Source of the DNA: Streptomyces sp. BA2
Lineage (GTDB): Bacteria > Actinomycetota > Actinomycetes > Streptomycetales > Streptomycetaceae
Direction of reading: 5' to 3'
DNA: 64,000 nucleotides
Assembly: GCF_009769735.1 (NCBI RefSeq)
Contig: NZ_WSRO01000002.1
Coordinates: 2,988,001 to 3,052,000 of the forward strand
This document shows, one piece after another, positions 17,244-26,004 of the stretch; positions within the stretch are counted from its first letter, which is position 1; the number at the start of each line of letters is the position of its first letter. Made by a program: the position numbers and the translations under genes. A model generated the notes under the pieces. It was not told the DNA's origin. It saw nothing but the letters and a program-made list of their open reading frames with translations, and did no database searches.

Positions 17244-18824
17244 TCACGGGTGACGGTGGGTGATGTGGCCGCCGGACACGGTGAGCCGGACCGGGGCCTG
17301 CGCCACCTCGTCGGCGGGCGCCTCCACCGGGTCGATACCGAAGGCCGTGAGGTCCGCCCTGAACCCCGGTGCGATCCGCCCCGCGACGTCCGCGTCTCCG
17401 GCGGCGATCGCGGCGTGCGAGGTGCAGCCCTCCAGCGCCTGGAGCCCGGTGAGCCCTTGAGCGCGCCCCGCGGCTCCACGAGGCGCTCGCGCGGTGGCCA
17501 GGACCTCGCGCGCGTCGTAGTGCGCGATGGGCCAGTCCGAACCCAGGGCCACGACGGCCCCCGCGTCCCGCAGATCCCGGATGCGCCAGGCCCGTGCGGC
17601 CCGCTCGTCACCAAGACGCCTGGACCACTCGTCGGTGTGGTCGGCGCGCGTGTACGCGGTGTGCGGCGGCTGCATCGAGGCGATCACCCCAAGCTCCGCG
17701 AAGCGCGGGACCGTGTCGTCCGGGACGGTCTCGATGTGCTCGATGCGGTGTGCGAGGCGCCCGCCGGGGCCCAGCGACGCGACGGTGTCGAGCACGTGGC
17801 GCACGGCGGCGTCCCCGATGGCGTGGGTCGCCGTGCGCACTCCGGCCGCGTGCAGGTGCCGTACGGCGGCGGTGTAGGCCTCCGGGTCCGGCCAGAAGGC
17901 GTCGGTGCCCTGCCCGTGGCAGTCCGCGTGCTCCAGCCAGGCGGTGCCGCCCTCGACGGTGCCGTCCATGAAGAACTTGGCCCCGCCGACGCGCCAGTGC
18001 CTGCCCGCGCGCGACTGCAGGGCGATCAGCTCGGCCAGGCCTTCCTCGTCGACGCCCGGCATGCACCAGGGTGCGAGCCGCAGGCGGAGGGGAAGGTGCG
18101 CCTCGCTCTCGACCCCGGCGAGCAGTCCGGGTACGTCATCGCCGCCGAGGTCCATGACATGGGCGCCGGTGAGGCCGGTGGCCGCCATCGCGGAGAGCAG
18201 CTCGACCAGGCGGGTGCGGCGCTGGGCGTGGGAGGGGCGGGGCAGGACGGGGGTGAGGAGATCCATGGCGGCGTGCTCGACGAGGTGGCCGGTGGGGCGC
18301 CCTTCGTCGTCGCAGACGACGGTGGCGCGCTGGGCGAAGGTACGGGGCCCCTCGACGCCCGCCGCGCGGAGGGCGGCGCCGCTGGCCAGGGCGGAGTGGC
18401 CGTCGTAGAGGCGGATGAAGGCGGGGGCGCCGTCGAGTACGTCATCGATGAGCTCGCGGTGGACCGGCCGCCCGCCGAAGGCGTTGTGGTCGAGCCCCCA
18501 GGCGATGACCCACCCTTCGACGCGGGCCGCTGTGCGCAGGGCGGCGCGGAGCTGGTCCAGGTCGGCCACGGCGGAGAGGTCGAGCCCGGTGGCCATCTCC
18601 AGGCCCCAGACGGGGTGACTGTGGGAGTCGACGAGGCCTGGGGTGAGGGTGGCTCCGCCGAGGTGAACGGTTTCGGTCCGGGGGCCGCGCCAGTCGCGTA
18701 CGTCTGCCTCGTGGCCCACTGCCGCGATGTGTCCTTCGTGGACGGCGAGGGCGGTGGCGTGGGGGCTGGTGGGGTCGAGGGTGCGGATGTTGGCGCCGGT
18801 GAGGATGAGGTCGGCGGGGGGCAC
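17244..18824 (-). CDS. YtcJ-like metal-dependent amidohydrolase
   Basis: 526 residues from GTG at 18824 (GGAG six bases upstream). The amidohydrolase superfamily pattern is complete: TPGLVDSHSHPVWGL (metal-binding HxH), GGAKFFMDGTVEGGT (the YtcJ subfamily KxxxDG motif with a Lys), THAIGDAA, HRIEHIE and ALGSDWPIAHYDAREVLATA. Members hydrolyse formamides, imides or hydantoin-like amides, with one or two zinc ions in a TIM barrel. It lies downstream of an APC permease gene on the same strand, separated by a 270-bp repeat region; permease plus amidohydrolase suggests uptake and hydrolysis of an amino-acid-derived amide. The substrate is not known. Confidence 0.9.
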   Translation of the reverse strand: MPPADLILTGANIRTLDPTSPHATALAVHEGHIAAVGHEADVRDWRGPRTETVHLGGATLTPGLVDSHSHPVWGLEMATGLDLSAVADLDQLRAALRTAARVEGWVIAWGLDHNAFGGRPVHRELIDDVLDGAPAFIRLYDGHSALASGAALRAAGVEGPRTFAQRATVVCDDEGRPTGHLVEHAAMDLLTPVLPRPSHAQRRTRLVELLSAMAATGLTGAHVMDLGGDDVPGLLAGVESEAHLPLRLRLAPWCMPGVDEEGLAELIALQSRAGRHWRVGGAKFFMDGTVEGGTAWLEHADCHGQGTDAFWPDPEAYTAAVRHLHAAGVRTATHAIGDAAVRHVLDTVASLGPGGRLAHRIEHIETVPDDTVPRFAELGVIASMQPPHTAYTRADHTDEWSRRLGDERAARAWRIRDLRDAGAVVALGSDWPIAHYDAREVLATARAPRGAAGRAQGLTGLQALEGCTSHAAIAAGDADVAGRIAPGFRADLTAFGIDPVEAPADEVAQAPVRLTVSGGHITHRHP

Positions 18825-18889
18825 GGGGGACTCCGTTCGGGGGGGTGGGTTGTTGCTTGGTTGCGGTCAAAGCGGCCCTGCGGGGCTCT

Positions 18890-19089
18890 CCCCAATCCCG
18901 CCCCTTCCCGAAACTGGGGCTCCGCCCCAGACCCCGCTCCTCAAACGCCGGAGGGGCTGAAAGGCATGTCCGGACCGGCGGGAAATCTCAGCCCGTCCGG
19001 CGTTTGAGGACGAACTCGGCGAAGCCGGTGATGACGGCCACCAGGGCCCCCGCGCCAGAGCGGGTTTTCGGGAAGGGGCGGGGTTGGGG
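18890..19089. repeat. Family A intergenic inverted-repeat element (complete copy)
   Basis: Outer arms: CCCCAATCCCGCCCCTTCCC then GA (18890-18911) and the complementary TCGGGAAGGGGCGGGGTTGG then GG (19068-19089), with one mismatch. Inner arms: TCCTCAAACGCCGGA (18938-18952) and TCCGGCGTTTGAGGA (18996-19010), perfect and extended by GGGCTGA/TCAGCCC. A small hairpin tggggc-tcc-gcccca sits at 18914-18928. It fills almost all of the gap between the permease and amidohydrolase genes, both on the reverse strand. Related copies are at 29.1 kb (outer arms only) and 59.4 kb. Confidence 0.85.
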
Positions 19090-19094
19090 ACAAG

Positions 19095-20543
19095 TCAGTT
19101 CGGCTCGCTGGCGAAGCCCTCGTACACCTCTGGTCTGCGGCGGCGCAGTCGCGCAGCAAGAGCAAGACCGAGGACGAACACGGCAGGAGCAACCCCCACC
19201 AGGACGGCGTTCACGAAGGGGCTCGCCCCGGTGAAGACGTCTATGTGCGTGGCGACCAGCACGAGGGCCGCGCTCAACAGCACCGCCGCCATCACAGGCG
19301 CCACCACCGTCCGCAGCACACCCTCCTGGTGACGTATCCGACGGAAGTAGAAGGGAACCGCGACCGCCGCGATCAGCTGGAGCGCCAACAGGCCGATCAT
19401 CCCGGGGGTGTTGACCCACAGCAGCAGCTGATCGTAAGGATCCGCGCCCGCCACCGCGAAGGCGATCACCACCACCGCTCCAAGCACCGTCTGCGCCGCC
19501 CCCGCCAGATACGGCGACCGATGCCGCCCATGCACCCGCCCGAGAGACTTCGGCAGCACCCCTTCCTCCGCGAGCCCGAGCCCGTACCGGTTGATCGCGT
19601 TGTGGAAGGCCAGCAACGACGCCAGCACGCTCGTCACGATCAGCACGTGCATCAAGTCGGCGGCCCAGCCGCCCACATAGGTCGTGATGGCCGAGAAGAA
19701 GAGGCCCGCCGGGTCCGATCCCGCGGCCTTCACCACCGCTTCGTCGCCGAAGGCCTGGATCACCGTCCAGACGACGAAGGCGTAGAAGAGCCCGAGGAAC
19801 GCCACCGCGATGTACGTCGCGCGCGGCACCGTCCGGTCGGGATCGCGCGCCTCGCGGCGGTAGATGACGGTCGACTCGAATCCGGTGAACGCCGCGAAGG
19901 CGAAGGCGAGTACGGCGGCCGTGCCGGGGACGAAGACGTTCCCCGGGGCGAAGCCGTCCAGGCTGAGTCCCTCCGTGCCGCCTCCCTTGATGAGGACGCC
20001 GCCCGCGAGCAGCACCAGGATTCCGGTCTCGGCGACGAGGAGCACACCGAGCAGCTTCGCGCCGAAGTCGATCGAGCGGTATCCGGCGTACCAGATCAGG
20101 AGCAGCCCGGCGAGGGACACCGGGAGCCAGGGGATGTCCACGCCGAACAGGGCGAGGGCGGTGTCCTGCGTGGCGGTGCCCAGGAGTCCGTAGACGCCTA
20201 TCTCCATGCCGTTGTAGCCCAGCATGGCGAGCAGGGCCGCGGCGATGCCGGCGGGGCGGCCGAGGCCGCGCGTGATGTACGCGTAGAAGGCGCCGCCGCT
20301 GCGGACGTGGCGGCTCATCGCGGTGAACCCGACGGCGAACACGGCGAGCGTGATCCCGGCGAGGAGGTAGCCGACGGGCGCGCCGATGCCGCCCAGGGAG
20401 ATGGCGATGGGGGCGACGCCCGCCATGACGGTGAGCGGTGCGGCGGCGGAGACGACGAAGAAGGCGATGTCGGAGGTGCCGAGGGAGCCGCTGCGGAGCG
20501 TGGGCTCGGGTTCGGCGGGTGGGGTCGGGGTGGTCACGGACAT
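19095..20543 (-). CDS. APC-family amino acid permease
   Basis: 482 residues from ATG at 20543. About twelve hydrophobic segments; the first contains SDIAFFVVSAAAPLTVMAGV and the consensus region GGAFYAYITRGLGRPAGIAA, typical of the amino acid-polyamine-organocation superfamily. AFAFAAFTGFESTVIYRREA is the conserved TM6 to loop region. It should import amino acids or amines by cation symport at the plasma membrane. It is upstream of the YtcJ-like amidohydrolase and divergent from a TetR gene 209 bp away, whose product probably represses it. No good ribosome site is visible directly before the ATG; an in-frame GTG two codons later is an alternative. Confidence 0.9.
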   Translation of the reverse strand: MSVTTPTPPAEPEPTLRSGSLGTSDIAFFVVSAAAPLTVMAGVAPIAISLGGIGAPVGYLLAGITLAVFAVGFTAMSRHVRSGGAFYAYITRGLGRPAGIAAALLAMLGYNGMEIGVYGLLGTATQDTALALFGVDIPWLPVSLAGLLLIWYAGYRSIDFGAKLLGVLLVAETGILVLLAGGVLIKGGGTEGLSLDGFAPGNVFVPGTAAVLAFAFAAFTGFESTVIYRREARDPDRTVPRATYIAVAFLGLFYAFVVWTVIQAFGDEAVVKAAGSDPAGLFFSAITTYVGGWAADLMHVLIVTSVLASLLAFHNAINRYGLGLAEEGVLPKSLGRVHGRHRSPYLAGAAQTVLGAVVVIAFAVAGADPYDQLLLWVNTPGMIGLLALQLIAAVAVPFYFRRIRHQEGVLRTVVAPVMAAVLLSAALVLVATHIDVFTGASPFVNAVLVGVAPAVFVLGLALAARLRRRRPEVYEGFASEPN

Positions 20544-20620
20544 GCGGAGGAGAAGCCCTTCTGCGGCGGACTGGGCAGGCGGGGGCAGGGGCCGCGGAGG
20601 GGGGGAGTGGCCGCCGGGCC

Positions 20621-20641
20621 CCGAAACCTAAAGGCTTTCGG
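20621..20641. promoter_or_regulatory. Candidate TetR operator between permease and TetR genes
   Basis: A 21-bp imperfect palindrome CCGAAACCTAAAGGCTTTCG followed by G. The six outer bases on each side pair perfectly (CCGAAA/TTTCGG) and eight of ten positions pair overall. It lies in the 209-bp divergent region, about 80 bp from the permease start and 112 bp from the TetR start, and is AT-rich compared with its surroundings. Confidence 0.5.
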
Positions 20642-20752
20642 TTGGCGCAATGTAGCCTCCGGCATGGGCGTACGGGAAGACTCTGGCTTCGGGAAGGGCC
20701 TGGCTCCGGGGAGGCCCTGGCTCCGGGGAGACTTGGTGAGGAGATCGGATTC

Positions 20753-21355
20753 ATGGGACGGCCGCGCACACCCCTGCTCGACAGGGACCGCATCACGACG
20801 ACCGCGCTCGCCCTCATCGACGAGAAGGGCGACTTCAGCGTCCCGCAGATCGCCAAGCGCCTCGGCGCGCAGACCGGGTCGGTCTACCACCACGTGGACG
20901 GCCGCGACGGCATCGTGGAGCTGCTGCGCGAGCGGGTGTGCGAGGCGATCGACACCGGCACCCTCGATCCGCGCCGCCCCTGGGACGCGTCCCTGTCCGC
21001 CTGGGCCCGCTCCTACCGCGCCGCCTTCGCCGCCCACCCCCGGGTCATCCCGCTCCTCATGACCTCACCGGTGCGTGCGCCGCGCGTACTCGATCAGTAC
21101 GAGTGCGCGGTGACGCTGCTGATCGACGCCGGGTTCGCCCTCGCCGACGTCATGCCGGTGATCATCGCCCTGGAGAACCTGGTGCTCGGCTCGGCGCTCG
21201 ACCTGGCGGCGCCGGAGGCCATGTGGGAGCTGCCGGACGAGACGTCGACGCCCGCCCTCGCGCGGGCTCTTGACGCGGCACCCCGGGGGCGGGCCGACCG
21301 CGCCTTCGAGCTGGCCCTCACCGGGTTCCTCGCGCACGCGCGGACCCTGCTGTAG
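20753..21355 (+). CDS. TetR-family regulator (TetR_C tetracyclin-repressor-like C-domain)
   Basis: 200 residues from ATG at 20753, chosen for its ribosome site (GAGGAG, 8 bases upstream) and the typical MGRPRTPLLDRDRITTTALA start. HTH at about 25-47 (FSVPQIAKRLGAQTGSVYHH). The C-terminal part (SYRAAFAAHPRVIPLLMTSP, then DAGFALADVMPVIIALENLVLG) matches the TetR_C_1 type. It is transcribed away from the APC permease, so it is the likely local repressor of the permease and perhaps the amidohydrolase. It is convergent with glnE, with 15 bp between stops. Confidence 0.9.
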   Translation: MGRPRTPLLDRDRITTTALALIDEKGDFSVPQIAKRLGAQTGSVYHHVDGRDGIVELLRERVCEAIDTGTLDPRRPWDASLSAWARSYRAAFAAHPRVIPLLMTSPVRAPRVLDQYECAVTLLIDAGFALADVMPVIIALENLVLGSALDLAAPEAMWELPDETSTPALARALDAAPRGRADRAFELALTGFLAHARTLL

Positions 21356-21370
21356 GACCCAGGAGAGCCC

Positions 21371-24300
21371 TTACGCCCCGTAGAACCTCTCCTCCATCAC
21401 GGCCCGCGCCCTGCGCGTGGTCCGCCGGTAGTCGTCCAGCATGTCCCCCACGTGCCCGGGGTCGTAGCCCAAGTACCGTCCCACCGCGGCGAGTTCACGC
21501 CCGTCCGAGGGGAAGGTGTCCCCGGCCCTGCCGCGTACCAGCATCACCGCGTTGCGCACCCGGGCGGCAAGGACCCACGCCTCGTCCAGGATCGCCGCCT
21601 CCTCGGTCGGGATCAGCTCGGCCGCGCAGGCCGCGGCGAGCGCTTCACGGGTGCGGGTCGTGCGCAGGCCCGGTTCGACCCATCCATGGGTCAACTGCAT
21701 GAGCTGCACGGTCCATTCGACGTCCGAGAGACCGCCGCGGCCCAGCTTGGCGTGCAGGGTGGGGTCGGCGCCGCGCGGCATGCGTTCCGCCTCCATGCGG
21801 GCCTTCAGGCGGCGGATCTCGCGGACGGCGTCGTCGCCGAGGCCCTCCGCCGGGTAACGCAGTGGGTCGATGAGGTCGATGAAGGCGCGGCCCAACTCGA
21901 CGTCACCCGCGACCGGTTCGGCCCTCAGCAGCGCCTGGGACTCCCAGACGAGTGACCAGCGGCGGTAGTAGGCCTCGTACGAGCCGAGAGTGCGCACCAG
22001 CGGGCCGCTCTTGCCCTCCGGGCGCAGGTCCGTGTCGATCAGCAACGGCGGGTCGGAGCTGGGGAGTTGGAGGAGTCTGCGCATCTCGGAGACCACCTGC
22101 GAGGCCGCCTTCGCCGCCTCGTGGTCGCCGACGCCCTCGCGCGGCTCGTGGACGAAGAGGACGTCCGCGTCCGAGCCGTAGCCCAGTTCGTGGCCGCCGA
22201 AGCGGCCCATGCCGATCACCGCGAACCGCACCGGCAGCGTGTCGCCCCAGCCTTCGCGGACCACCGCGCGCAGCGTCCCCGCGATCGTGGCCGCCGTGAG
22301 GTCGGAGACCGCGTCGCCCACCCGGTCGAGCAGCGCCCCGGGGTCGGCCGCCGCGGGGCTCTCCTCCGTGCCGTACGAGCCGATGATGTCCGCGGCCGTC
22401 GTGCGGAACAGCTCGCGGCGGCGGACGCCTCGCGCCGCCGTCACCGCCTGTTCGGCGCCGTCCGCGCGGCCCACCGCGGCCAGGACCTCCTGCTCCAGGT
22501 GGGCGTGGTCGCGCGGTTCGAGGCCGCGCTGGTCGCCGAGCAGGGCCACCGCTTCGGGGGCTCGCAGGAGGAGGTCGGGGGCCAGGCGCCCGGCGGACAG
22601 GACGCGGGCGAGGTTCTCGGCCGCGGCGCCCTCGTCGCGCAGGAGCCTCAGATACCAGGGGGTCTTGCCCAGCGCGTCCGACACCTTGCGGAAGTTGAAG
22701 AGGCCCGCGTCGGGGTCCGCCGAGTCGGCGAACCAGCCGAGGAGCACGGGGAGCAGGGTGCGCTGGATCGCCGCCTTGCGGGTGACGCCGGACGCGAGGG
22801 CCTCCAGGTGGCGCAGGGCGGCCGCGGGGTCGTGATAGCCGAGGGCGACCAGGCGTTCGCGGGCGGCTTCGGTGCTCAACCGGGTCTCTACGGGGGCGAG
22901 TTGGGCCACGGCGTCCAGGAGCGGGCGGTAGAAGAGCTTCTCGTGCAGGCGGCGCACGACCGAGGTGTGCCGCTTCAGCGCGCGGTTCAGCTCGGTGATC
23001 GGCTCCGTGCGCATGCCCAGGGAGCGGCCGATGCGCCGCAGGTCCGCGTCGTCCTCGGGGACCAGGTGGGTGCGCCGCATCTTGAACAGCTGGATGCGGT
23101 GCTCCAGGGAGCGAAGGAAGCGGTAGGCGTCGTCGAGCTGGACCGCGTCCACGCGCCCCACGTAGCCGCCGGCCGCGAGCGCCTCCAGGGCCGCCAGGGT
23201 CGAGCCGCTGCGGATCGAGGTGTCGCCGCGGCCGTGCACCAACTGGAGGAGCTGTACGGCGAATTCGACGTCCCGCAGGCCGCCGGGACCCAGCTTCAGC
23301 TCGCGGTCGACCTCGCCCGCCGGGATGTTCTCCACGACCCGGCGGCGCATCTTCTGCACGTCGGGCACGAAGTTGTCGCGCTCGGCCGCGTGCCAGACGA
23401 GGGGCGCGAGGGTGTCGACGTACTCCTTGCCGAGCTCCAGGTCACCGGCCACCGGGCGGGCCTTGAGCAGCGCCTGGAACTCCCAGGTCTTGGCCCAGCG
23501 CTGGTAGTAGGCGAGATGGCTGCTGAGGGTGCGCACCAGGGGGCCGTTGCGGCCCTCGGGGCGGAGGTTGGCGTCGACCGGCCAGATCGTGCCCTCGACC
23601 GTGGTCTCCGAGCAGATCCGCATCATGTGCGAGGCGAGCCGGGTGGCGGCCTGCAGCGCCTTGCCCTCGTCGGCGGGGTCCGTGCCGTCCGCCGCCTCGC
23701 CGACGAAGATGACGTCGACGTCCGACACGTAATTCAGCTCGTGGCCACCGCACTTGCCCATCGCGATGACGGCGAGCCTGCACTGCGCGGCGTCCGCGGG
23801 GGCCGCCTGCTCGGCCATGGTGAGCGCGGCGCGCAGGGTCGCCGTCGCGAGGTCCGCGAGCTCGGCGGCCGCCTCGGCCAGGTCCGTCGTGCCGCAGACG
23901 TCACGGGCCGCAATGGCAAGGAGGCAGCGCCGGTAGGAGACGCGCAGCGAGACCGGGTCGGTGGCGTCGGCCAGGCCGCGCTCGAACTCCTCGACGCCGG
24001 GGTGCAGGTCGGCGAGTTCGTACGTGACCAGGGCGCGCCAGTCGCGGGGATGCCGGGCCAGGTGGTCGGCGAGGGCCTCGGACGCGCCGAGCACGCCGAG
24101 CAGCCGGTCACGCAGCGGCTTGGCGCTGACCAGGGTGTCGAGCAGCTCCCGGCGGCTGGTGTCGTCGGGCTGCCCCTCGACCAGGCGTACGAGGCCCAGG
24201 AGCGCCAGGTCCGGGTCGGCGGCGGCGCCGAGGGCGTCGAGGAGCACCGGGTCAGTGCGCACCGCGGACAGCTCGGGAGCGCCGAGCAGCCGCTCGGCCG

Positions 24301-24373
24301 CGGACGGATCGGTGAAGCCGTGCCGCAGCAGCCGCGTGAACGTACTGCTTCTGCGCCCTTGCGGCACCGTCAT
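21371..24373 (-). CDS. glnE: Glutamine synthetase adenylyltransferase / deadenylylase GlnE
   Basis: 1000 residues from ATG at 24373 with GGAGGCGCGAGG before it. Two nucleotidyltransferase domains are seen in order: N-terminal deadenylylating half with GKCGGHELNYVSDVDVIFV (about 205-225) and C-terminal adenylylating half with GMGRFGGHELGYGSDADVLF (about 720-740); each keeps the G-G-x-E-L and D-x-D metal motifs. Each is followed by a conserved LRPEGRNGPLVRT or LRPEGKSGPLVRT segment. The enzyme adds and removes AMP on GlnA to tune glutamine synthesis to nitrogen supply. A glnA2-type gene is 1.8 kb downstream in window coordinates, on the same strand. Confidence 0.97.
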   Translation of the reverse strand: MTVPQGRRSSTFTRLLRHGFTDPSAAERLLGAPELSAVRTDPVLLDALGAAADPDLALLGLVRLVEGQPDDTSRRELLDTLVSAKPLRDRLLGVLGASEALADHLARHPRDWRALVTYELADLHPGVEEFERGLADATDPVSLRVSYRRCLLAIAARDVCGTTDLAEAAAELADLATATLRAALTMAEQAAPADAAQCRLAVIAMGKCGGHELNYVSDVDVIFVGEAADGTDPADEGKALQAATRLASHMMRICSETTVEGTIWPVDANLRPEGRNGPLVRTLSSHLAYYQRWAKTWEFQALLKARPVAGDLELGKEYVDTLAPLVWHAAERDNFVPDVQKMRRRVVENIPAGEVDRELKLGPGGLRDVEFAVQLLQLVHGRGDTSIRSGSTLAALEALAAGGYVGRVDAVQLDDAYRFLRSLEHRIQLFKMRRTHLVPEDDADLRRIGRSLGMRTEPITELNRALKRHTSVVRRLHEKLFYRPLLDAVAQLAPVETRLSTEAARERLVALGYHDPAAALRHLEALASGVTRKAAIQRTLLPVLLGWFADSADPDAGLFNFRKVSDALGKTPWYLRLLRDEGAAAENLARVLSAGRLAPDLLLRAPEAVALLGDQRGLEPRDHAHLEQEVLAAVGRADGAEQAVTAARGVRRRELFRTTAADIIGSYGTEESPAAADPGALLDRVGDAVSDLTAATIAGTLRAVVREGWGDTLPVRFAVIGMGRFGGHELGYGSDADVLFVHEPREGVGDHEAAKAASQVVSEMRRLLQLPSSDPPLLIDTDLRPEGKSGPLVRTLGSYEAYYRRWSLVWESQALLRAEPVAGDVELGRAFIDLIDPLRYPAEGLGDDAVREIRRLKARMEAERMPRGADPTLHAKLGRGGLSDVEWTVQLMQLTHGWVEPGLRTTRTREALAAACAAELIPTEEAAILDEAWVLAARVRNAVMLVRGRAGDTFPSDGRELAAVGRYLGYDPGHVGDMLDDYRRTTRRARAVMEERFYGA

Positions 24374-24492
24374 CCTCGCGCCTCCGTTCGATCATTCCTG
24401 GCCCGAGCCTACGGCCTGACCGATGAGTTCTGCCCGCGTGCGGAGTCCGTCCTTGGACAGGAGCATTGGTGTCGGCGTTCAGGAGGCGGACC

Positions 24493-25005
24493 ATGCCGAG
24501 CAAGGAACCCCGTACGGAACTGGATTCCCGGTACAGCAGCACGGGAGCGGTAGCGACCCCGTGGGCCGACGCCGTGCGGCAGCTGAAGGCCGCCGAGCTC
24601 TTCTGGATCTCGTCCGTACGCCCCGACGGGCGCCCGCACGTCACACCGCTGCCCGCGGTCTGGCTGGACGGGGCGCTGCACTTCTGCACGGGCCCCGATG
24701 AGCGCAAGGCGCGGAACGTGGCGGCCAACCCCGAGGTCGTGCTGACCACGGGCGTCAACCTCTGGGACAAGGGCCACGATCTGGTCGTCGAGGGCTCCGC
24801 GGTCCGGATCACCGACGAGGACAGGCTGCGGCGCCTCGCGGCGGCATGGGAGGAGAAGTACGGCAGCTTCTGGCACTACGAGGTGCGGGACGGCTGCTTC
24901 CACCACGGGGCCGGCCACGCGTACGTCTTCGAGGTGGCCCCCCGCACCGCGTTCGGCTTCGGCAAGGGGGAGCCGTTCAGCCAGACGCGCTGGCGCTTCA
25001 CGTGA
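24493..25005 (+). CDS. Pyridoxamine 5'-phosphate oxidase-like (PPOX) flavin/F420 protein
   Basis: 170 residues. ATG at 24493 is fixed by an ideal ribosome site (AGGAGG, 6 bases). The split-barrel fold is recognised from LFWISSVRPDGRPHVTPLPA followed by VWLDGALHFCTGPDERKARN and VVLTTGVNLW. Relatives bind FMN or the deazaflavin F420 and reduce small substrates; this group often has general F420H2- or FMN-dependent reductase annotation without known substrate. It is divergent from glnE and is followed by a 17-bp tandem repeat and two VOC genes on the same strand. Confidence 0.85.
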   Translation: MPSKEPRTELDSRYSSTGAVATPWADAVRQLKAAELFWISSVRPDGRPHVTPLPAVWLDGALHFCTGPDERKARNVAANPEVVLTTGVNLWDKGHDLVVEGSAVRITDEDRLRRLAAAWEEKYGSFWHYEVRDGCFHHGAGHAYVFEVAPRTAFGFGKGEPFSQTRWRFT

Positions 25006-25020
25006 CGCACGAGAAGAGAC

Positions 25021-25071
25021 CTGAGAAGACAGCCGACCCGAGAAAACAGCCGACCCGAGAAGACAGCCGAG
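25021..25071 (+). repeat. Three 17-bp tandem repeats upstream of the first VOC gene
   Basis: Units ctgagaagacagccgac (25021-25037), ccgagaaaacagccgac (25038-25054) and ccgagaagacagccgag (25055-25071). The last unit runs into GAGGAGAACC, the ribosome site of the gene at 25084. The units are purine-rich and could only make weak structure; they may be a recent slippage expansion of the leader. Confidence 0.85.
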
Positions 25072-25083
25072 GAGAACCACCTG

Positions 25084-25515
25084 ATGGACTGGACACTCGA
25101 AGTGGTGATGGTCCCTGTCGCCGACATGGACCGCGCCAAGGACTTCTACGAGCACAAGTGCGGCTTCAAGGCGGACCTGGACACGGCGATCGCCCCGGGC
25201 GTGCGCGTCATGCAGTTCACCCCGCCCGGCTCGCGCTGCTCGTTCGCCATGATGACCGGCATGCCGCCCGCTCCCGGCGTCTCGGAGATGACGCCGGGCT
25301 CGCTGCACGGCCTGCAGCTGTGCGTCACGGACATCGTGGCCGCGCGGGCCGAGCTCGCGGAGCGCGGCGTGGACGTCACGCCCGTCCTGCACGTGGGCGC
25401 CGAAGGCTGGGCCGAGGGGACGGGCGGGACGTGGAACGGCTTCTGTTTCTTCAAGGATCCGGACGGAAACGGCTGGGCGGTGCAGGAGGCTCCGAGTCCG
25501 CTTTCGGAGCGGTGA
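25084..25515 (+). CDS. VOC-family (glyoxalase/dioxygenase-like) protein, copy 1
   Basis: 143 residues from ATG at 25084 (GGAGAACC upstream). Two beta-alpha-beta-beta-beta modules typical of the vicinal oxygen chelate fold: VVMVPVADMDRAKDFYEHKC (residues 7-26) and HGLQLCVTDIVAARAELAER, ending in FFKDPDGNGWAVQE. The family binds a divalent metal and includes glyoxalase I, fosfomycin-resistance proteins and antibiotic-binding proteins. The normal first-module His is not evident (Val at VVMVPV), so catalysis is uncertain. It is paralogous to the next gene, 54 bp later. Confidence 0.88.
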   Translation: MDWTLEVVMVPVADMDRAKDFYEHKCGFKADLDTAIAPGVRVMQFTPPGSRCSFAMMTGMPPAPGVSEMTPGSLHGLQLCVTDIVAARAELAERGVDVTPVLHVGAEGWAEGTGGTWNGFCFFKDPDGNGWAVQEAPSPLSER

Positions 25516-25569
25516 CATGGGGTGCGGCGTCGCGCTGACAGGGCCATCGCGCCCTGATGTACTCGGCGC

Positions 25570-26004
25570 ATGGAATACACACTCGAGGTGATCCCGCTCC
25601 CTGTCAGTGACGTCGACCGGGCCATGGAGTTCTACCGCGACAAGCTCGGCTTCCACGTGGACATCGACCAGGAGGTCATGCCGGGCATGCGCATCGTCCA
25701 GCTGACCCCGCCGGGGTCCGGCTGTTCCATCGCCCTCGCCGACACCCTCTGGGACACGATGGACGGACCGACCCCGGCCCCCGGTTCCTACCAGGGCCTT
25801 CAACTGTGCGTCGCCGACGCGAAGGCGGCGCACGCCGAGCTGACGGCGCGCGGCCTGGACGTCACGGAGCCGGTGGCTCACGCGCCGCAGGACGGCGGCA
25901 CGTTCATGTACTTCAAGGACCCGGACGGCAATGGCTGGGCGATCCAGGAGTACCGGGTCCGCGGGACTACGCCACTGCGGGAGGCGATCGTCAGCGCCCC
26001 GTAA
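25570..26004 (+). CDS. VOC-family protein, copy 2
   Basis: 144 residues from ATG at 25570. It aligns along its full length with copy 1 (LEVIPLPVSDVDRAMEFYRD, QLTPPGSGCSIALADTLWD, YQGLQLCVADAKAAHAELTA, FMYFKDPDGNGWAIQEYRVR), so the pair arose by tandem duplication. Position 8 is Ile/Pro-rich where classic VOC enzymes carry a metal-binding His. Function is unknown; binding of a small hydrophobic ligand is as likely as catalysis. The stop codon overlaps the first base pair of a large two-part inverted repeat that separates it from convergent glnA2. Confidence 0.88.
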   Translation: MEYTLEVIPLPVSDVDRAMEFYRDKLGFHVDIDQEVMPGMRIVQLTPPGSGCSIALADTLWDTMDGPTPAPGSYQGLQLCVADAKAAHAELTARGLDVTEPVAHAPQDGGTFMYFKDPDGNGWAIQEYRVRGTTPLREAIVSAP

